Assembly: GCF_937129435.1 (NCBI RefSeq)
Contig: NZ_CAKZNF010000037.1
Coordinates: 23,256 to 87,255 of the forward strand
Reading direction: 5' to 3'
DNA: 64,000 nucleotides
Source: an uncultured Parasphingopyxis sp.
GTDB taxonomy: Bacteria > Pseudomonadota > Alphaproteobacteria > Sphingomonadales > Sphingomonadaceae
The notes beneath the pieces are model-generated. The model had not been told where the DNA came from, ran no database searches, and was given only the letters and a program-made list of their open reading frames with translations. Shown in pieces: positions 36,182 through 43,920 of the stretch (its first letter is position 1; each line of letters starts with the position of its first letter). The position numbers and the translations under genes were made by a program.

Positions 36182-37345
36182 TCAGCCGGTCGCAGCCCGC
36201 TGCCAGGCGCGCAATTCCTCTACGAACAGCTCGGCCCGCTCCATCGCCGCGAAATGGCCGCCCTGTTCGAGCCGGTTCCAATAGACGATGTTGCGGAACG
36301 TCTTCTCCGCCCAGCGGCGCGAGGGGGTCAGGATATCTTTCGGAAAGATGCTGCCGCCCATCGGCATGTGGATTTGCGGCATCTCGCCCGAATTGAAGCT
36401 CTCCCAATAGAGCCGCGCCGAGGAGGCGGCGGAGTTGGTCAGCCAGTAGAGCATGACATTGTCGAGCAGCCGGTCGCGCGAATAGACGTTTTCGGGGTGG
36501 CCGCCACAGTCCGACCAGCCGTGAAACTTCTCGACGATCCACGCCATCTGCCCGACCGGCGAATCGGCCAGCGCATAGCCCAGCGTCTGCGGGCGGGTAC
36601 TTTGCTGCGTCGAATAGCCGTGATCCTTGGTCCGATACCACGCGATGCGGTCGAGCCCGGCCTGCTCCTCCTCGGTCGGGTTCGCCATCACCTCGTCGGG
36701 CGGCGTCACCCACACCATGTTGGAATGGATGCCGCGGCACGGATCGCCGTCGATATTCTCGCCGGCCAGCGCGCCGATGGCGATCGTCACCGCAGAGCCC
36801 CAGTCGCCGCCCTGCGCGCAGAAACGCTCATAGCCCAGCGCCGCCATCAGCGCGCGCCACGCCATCGCAATTTTGAGCACCGACCAGCCCGGTGCTTCGG
36901 GCTTCCCCGAAAACCCGTATCCGGGGAGGGAGGGCAGGACGAGATGAAAGGCGTCCTCCGCCTTGCCGCCATGGGCAACCGGATCGGTCAGTGGCCCGAT
37001 GACATCGGCGAATTCGAGCACCGAGCCCGGCCAGCCATGCGTCATGACCAGCGGTGTCGCATCGGCCTCGGGCGAGCGAATATGGAGGAAATGGATGTCG
37101 AGCCCGTCGATGGCGATGAGATGGTTCGGCCACTGGCTGAGCACCGTCCCGACGCGCCGCATGTCATATTCGTCGCGCCAATAGGCGGTCAGTTCCTCGA
37201 CATAGGCGAGCGGGATGCCCTGATCCCAATCCTCGACCGTTTCCTTTTCGGGTAGCCGTGCGTGGGCAAGCCGCCGCCGAAGATCCTCGATCGCCGAATC
37301 TTCGATCCCGACAGCAAAATCCCGAACCTGACCCGTTTCCATCAT
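36182..37345 (-). CDS. Epoxide hydrolase, alpha/beta-hydrolase with EHN domain
   Basis: 387 residues from 37345 (MMETG; the second Met is equally possible). The N-terminal EHN lid domain (about 1-110) has AIEDLRRRLAHARLPE. The oxyanion motif HGWPGSV lies near residue 95 and the nucleophile Asp in AQGGDWGSAVT near residue 180. A C-terminal GGHFAAME supplies the catalytic His. It hydrolyses epoxides or similar xenobiotics in the cytoplasm. The gene stands alone. Confidence 0.92.
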   Translation of the reverse strand: MMETGQVRDFAVGIEDSAIEDLRRRLAHARLPEKETVEDWDQGIPLAYVEELTAYWRDEYDMRRVGTVLSQWPNHLIAIDGLDIHFLHIRSPEADATPLVMTHGWPGSVLEFADVIGPLTDPVAHGGKAEDAFHLVLPSLPGYGFSGKPEAPGWSVLKIAMAWRALMAALGYERFCAQGGDWGSAVTIAIGALAGENIDGDPCRGIHSNMVWVTPPDEVMANPTEEEQAGLDRIAWYRTKDHGYSTQQSTRPQTLGYALADSPVGQMAWIVEKFHGWSDCGGHPENVYSRDRLLDNVMLYWLTNSAASSARLYWESFNSGEMPQIHMPMGGSIFPKDILTPSRRWAEKTFRNIVYWNRLEQGGHFAAMERAELFVEELRAWQRAATG

Positions 37346-37439
37346 CCATCTCCCTCTATGCACAATGTCACGACATGCCGTTCGCGCCAGACCCTCTCAT
37401 AGCCGCTTGAAAGCCTGCCGCCATCGCGCCAAATAGCTT

Positions 37440-38393
37440 TCAATGCTCTGCGTAGAGCGCCGCAACCCGCGGGTCGGGCGCGATGCCCGGGCAGGCGGTT
37501 AGCCGGTCGAGCTGGTGCGTCAGCGCGCAGACCGAAATGGCATGGAACAGCGCCTCCTCGCTCCAGCCCGCCGCGAACACGGCGTCGACATCGGCTTGGG
37601 CAACGGCGCCGCCCGGTTGCGACAGGACACGCACGTAGCGGAGCAGGGGCTGCATTGCTTCCGGCGCGGCGTCGGGATCGGCGATGACGGCATCGAGCCT
37701 TTCGGCCGTCAGGTCATCGCGAAGGGCGGCGGCGCGATGCGCGGCGACCCCCGCCTCGCAGCCGTTCAGCACCGAAACATAAGCCGCGATCGTCGCGCGC
37801 TCGCCGATCGACAGCGGCGAGGGGCCGAGCATCAGACCGTCATGGTAGCGCAGCAGCGCGGCGGTCGCGTCGGCCGGCACGGCGCCCCGGTTGGCACTTT
37901 GCTGCGCGGCATGGGCGGCGCTGCGCGGTTCGCGCTCCAGACCCAGCCCTTCGGCGATGCGATTCATGCCATTGAAAAACGCGCAGACCTGCACCGCATG
38001 GGCGATCTCGTCGTCGCTCCGCCCGGTCGCTCGAACCGCCTCGACATCGGCGGGGCGCACCGATGAGGGCGTGTGGGTCAGCGTGCCGAGCAGGGCGAAA
38101 AGCGCCGCTTCCTCCGCGTCGCGCGCAGCGGCGGGGTCGGCGACGATGTCGTCGAGCAACAGGGGCGTAATACCCTGCGCCTCGGCCGCGCCGCGATGCG
38201 AGCCGACGCAATAGTCGCAGCCGTTGAGTGCCGAGACATAGGTCGCGATCAGCTCGCATTCGCCCTCGCTCAGCGGCGCACCGGCGAACAACAGTGCCGA
38301 CCGCAAATGCAGCAGCGCGTTGCCCGCGACCGGAAACAGGCGCAACGCCGGGCCGAGCGCCATCTGGCCGGAGATCGAGGGGAGATGCGGCAT
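37440..38393 (-). CDS. Tandem carboxymuconolactone decarboxylase/AhpD-like protein
   Basis: 317 residues from the ATG at 38393; a GTG 18 bp earlier is also in frame. Two AhpD-like helical domains. The first (about 1-160) keeps the full active site NGCDYCVGSHRGAA, with the CxxC thiols and His. The second (about 170-317) has NGCEAGVAAHRAAA, in which the second Cys is lost. So only the first half can do disulfide-linked peroxidase chemistry. It is the third gene after the 3-hydroxyacyl-CoA dehydrogenase and methyltransferase genes. Confidence 0.85.
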   Translation of the reverse strand: MPHLPSISGQMALGPALRLFPVAGNALLHLRSALLFAGAPLSEGECELIATYVSALNGCDYCVGSHRGAAEAQGITPLLLDDIVADPAAARDAEEAALFALLGTLTHTPSSVRPADVEAVRATGRSDDEIAHAVQVCAFFNGMNRIAEGLGLEREPRSAAHAAQQSANRGAVPADATAALLRYHDGLMLGPSPLSIGERATIAAYVSVLNGCEAGVAAHRAAALRDDLTAERLDAVIADPDAAPEAMQPLLRYVRVLSQPGGAVAQADVDAVFAAGWSEEALFHAISVCALTHQLDRLTACPGIAPDPRVAALYAEH

Positions 38394-38427
38394 CAGCGTG
38401 CCGCTCGCCACAAGCGCCGCGAACCGG

Positions 38428-39048
38428 TCACGACCGGCGCATCTTGAAAGCGAATCCCGGCGCCATTCCGGTCTCGCCGCCGAAATCGGCCCTGCCCGTT
38501 TCCACGATATCGAACGCCGGTGCAAAGCTGGCCGCGATCCGGTCCGGCAATGTCCCCGCCGGATCGATACCGCCCGCACTTTTCTTGCCCGGCTTGTGCA
38601 GCAGCAGAAAGGCTCCGCCGGGAACCAGCACCTCGGCAAGGTTCTCGACATAGGCCGGTATCGACGATTCCGGCAGGGAATGGAAACAGCCGCGATCCAG
38701 CGCGGCCTCGAACGGGCCGGAGACGCTGCCGCCGACGCAGAAATCGGCGACCGAAAATTGCGGATTGCCGGACGCCCCATGACGCGCGATCGCCTGTTCG
38801 ATCGCCGGCTCGGCAAAATCGATGCCCGTCACCCGATAGCCGCGCCCGGCAAGGGCGGCGGCGATGTGGCCGCCGCCGCACCCGATATCCAGCAACCGCG
38901 CGCCGGCCGGGAAGAAACGGCTATCGGCCGCCGCCGCGACAGTCGGATCGATCTCCTCGGACAGCCAGTCCCGGGAAAACTCGGCCTGGGACCAGCGCTC
39001 GCGCCATTTGCGCCGCCTGCGATCGGCGTCGGGTGGACCTTCGTTCAC
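38428..39048 (-). CDS. Class I SAM-dependent methyltransferase
   Basis: 206 residues. Motif I is [20 protein letters not shown] near residue 50; motif post-I VTGIDFAE follows, then [14 protein letters not shown] (motif II/IV) and [11 protein letters not shown]. This is a small-molecule-type methyltransferase (family 11/25-like) with no clear substrate. The start overlaps the dehydrogenase stop by 4 bp, so both are translated together. Confidence 0.87.
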   Translation of the reverse strand: MNEGPPDADRRRRKWRERWSQAEFSRDWLSEEIDPTVAAAADSRFFPAGARLLDIGCGGGHIAAALAGRGYRVTGIDFAEPAIEQAIARHGASGNPQFSVADFCVGGSVSGPFEAALDRGCFHSLPESSIPAYVENLAEVLVPGGAFLLLHKPGKKSAGGIDPAGTLPDRIAASFAPAFDIVETGRADFGGETGMAPGFAFKMRRS

Positions 39049-39914
39049 CGCGTCGGCACGGGCTCGTCGCCCGAATAGTCGTAGAAACCCTTGCCCGTCT
39101 TGCGGCCGAGCCAGCCGGCTTCGACATATTTGACGAGCAGCGGCGCCGGACGGAATTTCGGGTCGCCCGTGCCCGAATAGAGCACGCCGCAGATATGCAG
39201 GCAGGTGTCGAGGCCGATGAAATCGGCGAGCGTCAGCGGCCCCATCGGGTGGTTGAGGCCGAGCTGGCAGGCGGCATCGATATCGGGGATCGTCGCGACG
39301 CCCTCGCCGAGCGCGAAGCAGGCCTCGTTGAGCATCGGCAGCAGCACGCGATTCACGATGAAGCCGGGCGCATCGTTCGCATGGACGGTCCGCTTGCCGA
39401 GCGCGTTGGCATAGGTCTCGACCGTCTTCACCGTCTCGCCGGACGTGGCGAGCCCGCGGATCACCTCGATCAATCCCATCAACGGCACGGGGTTGAAGAA
39501 GTGAACGCCGATAAAGCGTTCGGGATCGGGCGCGGACCGTGCAAGGCCGGTGATCGAGATAGAGGAGGTATTGGAAGCGAGGATCGCCTTGTGGCCGAGC
39601 ACCTTGCCGACCTCCTCGAAGATTTTGCGCTTGATGTCCTCGCGCTCGGTTGCCGCCTCGATCACCATGCCCGCGCTCGCCATCGGCTCGAGACTGCCCA
39701 CCGGTTCGATCCGGTCGAGCAACGTCTCGCGCGCCTGGGCTTCCATTTTTTCGCGTTCGACGAGCTTGCCGAGTTGCGCGGCGATATGCTCCTTGGCGCG
39801 CTCGGCCGTTTCCAGATCGATGTCGGAGAGCCAGACCCTGTAGCCCGCACCTGCCGAAACCTGCGCGATCCCCGCACCCATCTGCCCTGCGCCGATCACT
39901 CCGATACCGTTCAT
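39045..39914 (-). CDS. 3-hydroxybutyryl/acyl-CoA dehydrogenase
   Basis: 289 residues from the ATG at 39914; the upstream frame adds 14 unrelated residues. The N-terminal dinucleotide loop is [14 protein letters not shown] (about 4-17). [23 protein letters not shown] supplies the catalytic His and the structural Asn-Pro, and [15 protein letters not shown] follows. It oxidises (S)-3-hydroxyacyl-CoA or makes it for PHB-type pathways with NAD(H). It is divergent from the DUF1176 gene. Confidence 0.93.
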   Translation of the reverse strand: MNGIGVIGAGQMGAGIAQVSAGAGYRVWLSDIDLETAERAKEHIAAQLGKLVEREKMEAQARETLLDRIEPVGSLEPMASAGMVIEAATEREDIKRKIFEEVGKVLGHKAILASNTSSISITGLARSAPDPERFIGVHFFNPVPLMGLIEVIRGLATSGETVKTVETYANALGKRTVHANDAPGFIVNRVLLPMLNEACFALGEGVATIPDIDAACQLGLNHPMGPLTLADFIGLDTCLHICGVLYSGTGDPKFRPAPLLVKYVEAGWLGRKTGKGFYDYSGDEPVPTR

Positions 39915-39981
39915 GACGTTCCTTTCGATCCTGTGTCGCGCGTCACTATCGCGCATGGCGGCATCGGGCTAGGGGTGGGCG

Positions 39982-41019
39982 ATGTTTGGATGGGCTATCA
40001 TTATCGCCGCGATGACGGCGCCATGGGTCGACGAGGCCGGGCCGGGACAGGTGTCGCTCTACGGCGACTGGGCCGTCGGCTGCGACAATGGCTGGGCATG
40101 CGAGGCGCAGGCGCTCGAGCCGGAAGGCGAAGCCGGCAGCGCACCGCTTTCGCTGTTCGTGCAGCGGCTCGGCGGCCCGAACCAGCCCTATCGCGTCGGC
40201 TTCCGCAACTATGAGGACGATCAGCCGGATCGGATCGGGCTGATCGTCGACGACCGCCATATGGGATGGGCCGAAAGCGGCGGCGGCGAAGAGTTCCATT
40301 TCGATCCGGCACGGACGCAGGCCATCGTTTCAGCGCTGGCGCGGGGCGATGCCGCGCGGCTCGAAGGGCCGAACGGCGAATGGCTCGGCGATGCTTCGCT
40401 CGCCGGTTCCTATGCCGCGCTCCTGTTCATCGAGGACCGGCAGCACCGGGCCGGCACGGTGACGGCGGGCGTGGCCGTCGGCGAAGAGCCCGCGAGCAAT
40501 GTCCCCGAACCGCCTGCCGTTCCGCGGGTCCGATCGATGCCGATCGCCGCGCGCAACGGCGAAACCGCGACACCGCTATCGATGGAAGAAACCGAGGCCC
40601 TCCACGAGGCGCGCGAATGCGACGGGTTCGGCGAACGCCGCACGCGCAACGATGCCTTTATATTGTCCGACGCGGCCGACCTGATCCTGATCTCCTGCTC
40701 GGACGGCGCCTATAATTTCAGCGACATCGCCTATGTCCGGCGGGACGGCCAAGTGGCGCCCGCCCGTTTCGACCATGTCTTCGCCTGGGGCGACGACATG
40801 GAAGTTCCGCTGCTGGTCAATGTCAACTGGGACGAGGATAGCGGCGTCCTCTCCACCTATGCCAAGGGCCGCGGGATCGGCGACTGCGGAACGGCCGAGC
40901 GCTTCGTCTGGGACGGCGAGATGTTCCGCCTGATCGAACGGCGCGAAATGAACCAGTGCCGGGGCAGCCCCTATTGGATTCCGGTCTGGCGGGCGAATGT
41001 CGAGGCGGTGGAGCCGTAA
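39982..41019 (+). CDS. DUF1176 exported protein
   Basis: 345 residues. The first 12-15 residues are hydrophobic (FGWAIIIAAMTAP), a short export signal. The repeated elements YGDWAVGCDNGWACEAQAL near 25 and ETEALHEARECDGF near 210 fit DUF1176. The C-terminal part is a beta-rich domain with paired cysteines (GDCGTAERFVWDGEMF, NQCRGSPYW). The function is unknown; a periplasmic location is expected. It is convergent with the flippase gene, and a modular repeat starts 2 nt after its stop codon. Confidence 0.8.
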   Translation: MFGWAIIIAAMTAPWVDEAGPGQVSLYGDWAVGCDNGWACEAQALEPEGEAGSAPLSLFVQRLGGPNQPYRVGFRNYEDDQPDRIGLIVDDRHMGWAESGGGEEFHFDPARTQAIVSALARGDAARLEGPNGEWLGDASLAGSYAALLFIEDRQHRAGTVTAGVAVGEEPASNVPEPPAVPRVRSMPIAARNGETATPLSMEETEALHEARECDGFGERRTRNDAFILSDAADLILISCSDGAYNFSDIAYVRRDGQVAPARFDHVFAWGDDMEVPLLVNVNWDEDSGVLSTYAKGRGIGDCGTAERFVWDGEMFRLIERREMNQCRGSPYWIPVWRANVEAVEP

Positions 41020-41021
41020 TA

Positions 41022-41119
41022 TTGTCAGACTTTGGCTAATGCCAAAGCGCCGCGTGTTGTTTGTTAGAAAATTCCTTGCGGAAGTTCGCCGCACCAGCCA
41101 AAGGCGAAGTCTGACAAAA
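41022..41119. repeat. Modular stop-codon repeat, copy 5 (nested/chimeric)
   Basis: TTGTCAGAC begins 2 nt after the DUF1176 stop. A perfect CTTTGGC-TAAT-GCCAAAG hairpin and CGCCGCG follow. A second left end then starts (TTTGTTAGAAAATTCC-TTGC-GGAAG..., CGCCGCACCAGCC), a decayed type-C module in the same orientation. The right end is GGCGAAGTCTGACAAAA, a worn type-B half. Thus one element appears inserted in, or recombined with, another. It ends 14 nt from the flippase stop. Confidence 0.75.
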
Positions 41120-41132
41120 CCGATCCTACAAT

Positions 41133-42653
41133 CTATCTCCCCTCGGGCAAGCTCACCCCTTCCGCCTTTTTCGCGCTCCGGAACAGCATCCGGTCTTCCT
41201 CGCCGAAGCCGCGCAGCCAGATGATCGCGCAATAGACGGCAAGGACCGCGGGGACGCCGATCGCGAGTTCCATCCATTCGGGCACCTGCGTCGCGATGAA
41301 GCCGACCACGGTCGCCGCGCCCGTTGCCCAGACCAGCGCCCAGCGCCACGGGCTGACCGGTGCCGCGAGCAGCCGCGAGAGCAGCCGCGCCTTCATGATC
41401 GAAGCCATGCCGAGCGCCAGCATCAGCGCGATCGCCGGGCCTGTCGCCTGGTAGAGTTCGGACCATTCGAGGTGCTGGAACAGCAGGATCAGCGCCACGC
41501 TGAGCGCCGCCTGCACCACGATCATGAAGGTCGAGATCATCAGGTTGCGGTGGCGCGCGACATAGATCAGCGCGCTTTCCGACACCGCCGCCGTCGCCGC
41601 GACGACTTCGGCGGCGAGCAGGAAGGCGAGCACGCCGGTGCCGCCGACGAACGCCGCGCCGACGAGCCCCATCACCGCCTCTCCCGGAATGCCGAGCGCG
41701 AGCGCGACACCGGCCTGCGCCGCGATGATCCAGAAACCCGCCTGTTTCACCTGGTGCGCGACGGCCGCCTTGTTGCCCTCTTTGAGGTTTTTCGTGATCA
41801 CCGGGCCGAGGATGGGATCGAAGCTGGTCTTCAGTTTTTGCGGCAGCGACGCGACTTGCTGCGCAACATAATAGATGCCGACGATGACTGGGCCGAAGAA
41901 CAGGCCGAGAATTGCGATATCGATGCGGCGCGAAATCCACTCGATCGCATCGGCGGCGGCGAGCGGCAGGTTGTACCAGGCGAGCTGGATCACCCGCCCC
42001 GGATGCGGCCGCCATCCATAGGGCAGGCCGTAGGTGCGGATGAGCGGCCAGAGCGAGGCGAGCAGCGCGGCGATCATCGAGAGAACGTAAGCGATGATGA
42101 GCCCGTCGCGCGACGAGACGAAGGCCAGCGCAAAGGCGGCGATGCTGATCGTCCAGGGTTCGATGATCGCCCGGGCGCGAACGGTGGATGCGATATCGTG
42201 GCGATAGGCGAGCGCGGCGAGCGCAATGTCGCTGGCCACCAGCGCGAAGATCGTCAGCGGCAGCAGTCGTTCGATCCCCTGAATCTCGCTGTTCGGAAAC
42301 ATCGCCCAGGGAAAGGCGATGAGCAGCATCACACCGATCGCCGATGCGGCAAATCCGGCGAGCATGGCGTCCCAGATCTCGTGCACATGCGGGCGATCGG
42401 TGTTCGAGAGCCGCTCGGCCAGGCCGCGCTTCAGCCCAAGCGTCGCGAGCTGCGCGACGAATTCGACGACGATCACCGCATAGGCGAAGATGCCGAGTGC
42501 CTCGGCGCCGTACCAGCGGCCGGCGATGAACAGGAAGGGGATGCGGGCGGCCAGCCGCAGCACGAAGCCGAAAAGATTGGTTCGTCCACCTTTGGCCAGC
42601 GCCTGCAGGTCGGCCTTGGGCGTTTCGGGCTCGCGGGGCGGGGCGGACGCCAT
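41133..42653 (-). CDS. Wzx-like polysaccharide flippase
   Basis: 506 residues, about 14 helices, of the MATE/MOP superfamily polysaccharide type: an N-terminal LAARIPFLFIAGRWYGAEALGIFAYA and TLGLKRGLAERLS are typical of Wzx/RfbX. It flips undecaprenyl-linked oligosaccharide units for O-antigen or exopolysaccharide. It is the last of polA-CPA1-wzx-like genes on the minus strand, with one base between it and the antiporter gene. No glycosyltransferase genes adjoin it. Confidence 0.88.
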   Translation of the reverse strand: MASAPPREPETPKADLQALAKGGRTNLFGFVLRLAARIPFLFIAGRWYGAEALGIFAYAVIVVEFVAQLATLGLKRGLAERLSNTDRPHVHEIWDAMLAGFAASAIGVMLLIAFPWAMFPNSEIQGIERLLPLTIFALVASDIALAALAYRHDIASTVRARAIIEPWTISIAAFALAFVSSRDGLIIAYVLSMIAALLASLWPLIRTYGLPYGWRPHPGRVIQLAWYNLPLAAADAIEWISRRIDIAILGLFFGPVIVGIYYVAQQVASLPQKLKTSFDPILGPVITKNLKEGNKAAVAHQVKQAGFWIIAAQAGVALALGIPGEAVMGLVGAAFVGGTGVLAFLLAAEVVAATAAVSESALIYVARHRNLMISTFMIVVQAALSVALILLFQHLEWSELYQATGPAIALMLALGMASIMKARLLSRLLAAPVSPWRWALVWATGAATVVGFIATQVPEWMELAIGVPAVLAVYCAIIWLRGFGEEDRMLFRSAKKAEGVSLPEGR

Positions 42654-42654
42654 A

Positions 42655-43920
42655 TCAGTCCGCCTTCTGCCGATCGAGAAAGTTCATCGCCGGCGTCACG
42701 GTGATGCCGTGGAGCAGGATCGAGATCAGGATCACAAGGCCGATCGTCCCCCACATCCGCGTCGGCTCGTCGAACAGGCCGTGATTGATGCCATAGGCGA
42801 AATAGAAGACCGAGCCGAGACCGCGAATGCCGAAAAAGGAAATGATCGCGCGTTCGGCGCGCGGCACGGGCGATCCGATCATCGATATCCAGCCGGCGAC
42901 CGGCCGGACAAGGAAGATCGCGATCAGCGCGAAGGCGACCGTGTTCCAGTCGACCAGCGCGAACAGCCCGCCCGCCGTCATCATCCCGCCGAACACGACG
43001 AGCAGCGCCATCATCAGCAGCCGCTCGGTCTCATCGGCGAAATCGTGCAGCCGTTCGTTGAAATCGTCGTCGGGTGCCGCACGGCGCAGCATCAGACCGG
43101 TCACGAAGACGGCGAGGAAGCCATAGCCGTAAAGCATCTCTGTCCCGGCATAGATGACGAGCGTCGCCGCCAGCGCGACGAAACCGTCGCCCGAGCGCGA
43201 CAGGCGCCCGGCCTGGGGCAGGCGGTAGATGATCCAGCCGAGCGCCTTGCCGCCGGCCCAGCCGACGACCCCGCCGATGGCGAGCTTCAACAGCACCGCA
43301 TCGAGCATCCATTCGCCGAAACTGCCGATTGTGAACGTACTCGCGGCAGCGACGGCGATCGCCAGATGGACGAAGGGAAAGGCGAGCGCATCGTTGAGCC
43401 CCGCTTCCGAGGTCAGCGCGAAGCGCGCCTCGTCGTCCTGCGGGCTATGCGGCTTTTCGATCTGGACATCGGCGGCGAGCACCGGGTCCGTCGGTGCGAG
43501 CGCGGCGCCGAGCAGCAGCGCCGTCGCGATGCCGACGCCGAGGATCGAATGCGCGGCAATCGCCAGCGCGGCGATCGTCAGCGGCATGGCGATCACGAGC
43601 AGGCGCCCGGTCAGATGCCAGTTGGGCCAGGTGAAGTCGCGGTTGATCTTCAGCCCCGCACCCATGAGCGAGATGATGACGATGAACTCGGCCGCCTTTT
43701 CGACGAGCACCGGCTGGTCGATCGGATGGACGGCATAGGTGGCCAAGCGCTCGACCGAATAGACGGCCATGCCGATGCCGACGCAGATGATCGGCAGCGA
43801 CAGCGGCATCTTCCTGAGGACCAGCGGCAGCCACGCGACGAGGAAAATGAGCAGCCCGCTTCCCATCAGGAACGGAATGTAGAGTTCCTGAAAGTCCTGG
43901 GTCAGCGTCGGCAGTGTCAA
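42655..43920 (-). CDS. CPA1-family cation:proton antiporter
   Basis: 421 residues, about 12 helices. The conserved segment LLLGAALAPTDPVLAADVQIEKP and SEAGLNDALAFPFVHLAIAV hold the NhaP-type Thr-Asp and Asn-Asp ion site. It exchanges Na+ or K+ for protons. The start is a TTG whose bases overlap the polA stop (TTGA), implying termination-reinitiation; no good Shine-Dalgarno sequence is seen. The next gene, the flippase, begins one base after its stop. Confidence 0.9.
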   Translation of the reverse strand: MTLPTLTQDFQELYIPFLMGSGLLIFLVAWLPLVLRKMPLSLPIICVGIGMAVYSVERLATYAVHPIDQPVLVEKAAEFIVIISLMGAGLKINRDFTWPNWHLTGRLLVIAMPLTIAALAIAAHSILGVGIATALLLGAALAPTDPVLAADVQIEKPHSPQDDEARFALTSEAGLNDALAFPFVHLAIAVAAASTFTIGSFGEWMLDAVLLKLAIGGVVGWAGGKALGWIIYRLPQAGRLSRSGDGFVALAATLVIYAGTEMLYGYGFLAVFVTGLMLRRAAPDDDFNERLHDFADETERLLMMALLVVFGGMMTAGGLFALVDWNTVAFALIAIFLVRPVAGWISMIGSPVPRAERAIISFFGIRGLGSVFYFAYGINHGLFDEPTRMWGTIGLVILISILLHGITVTPAMNFLDRQKAD

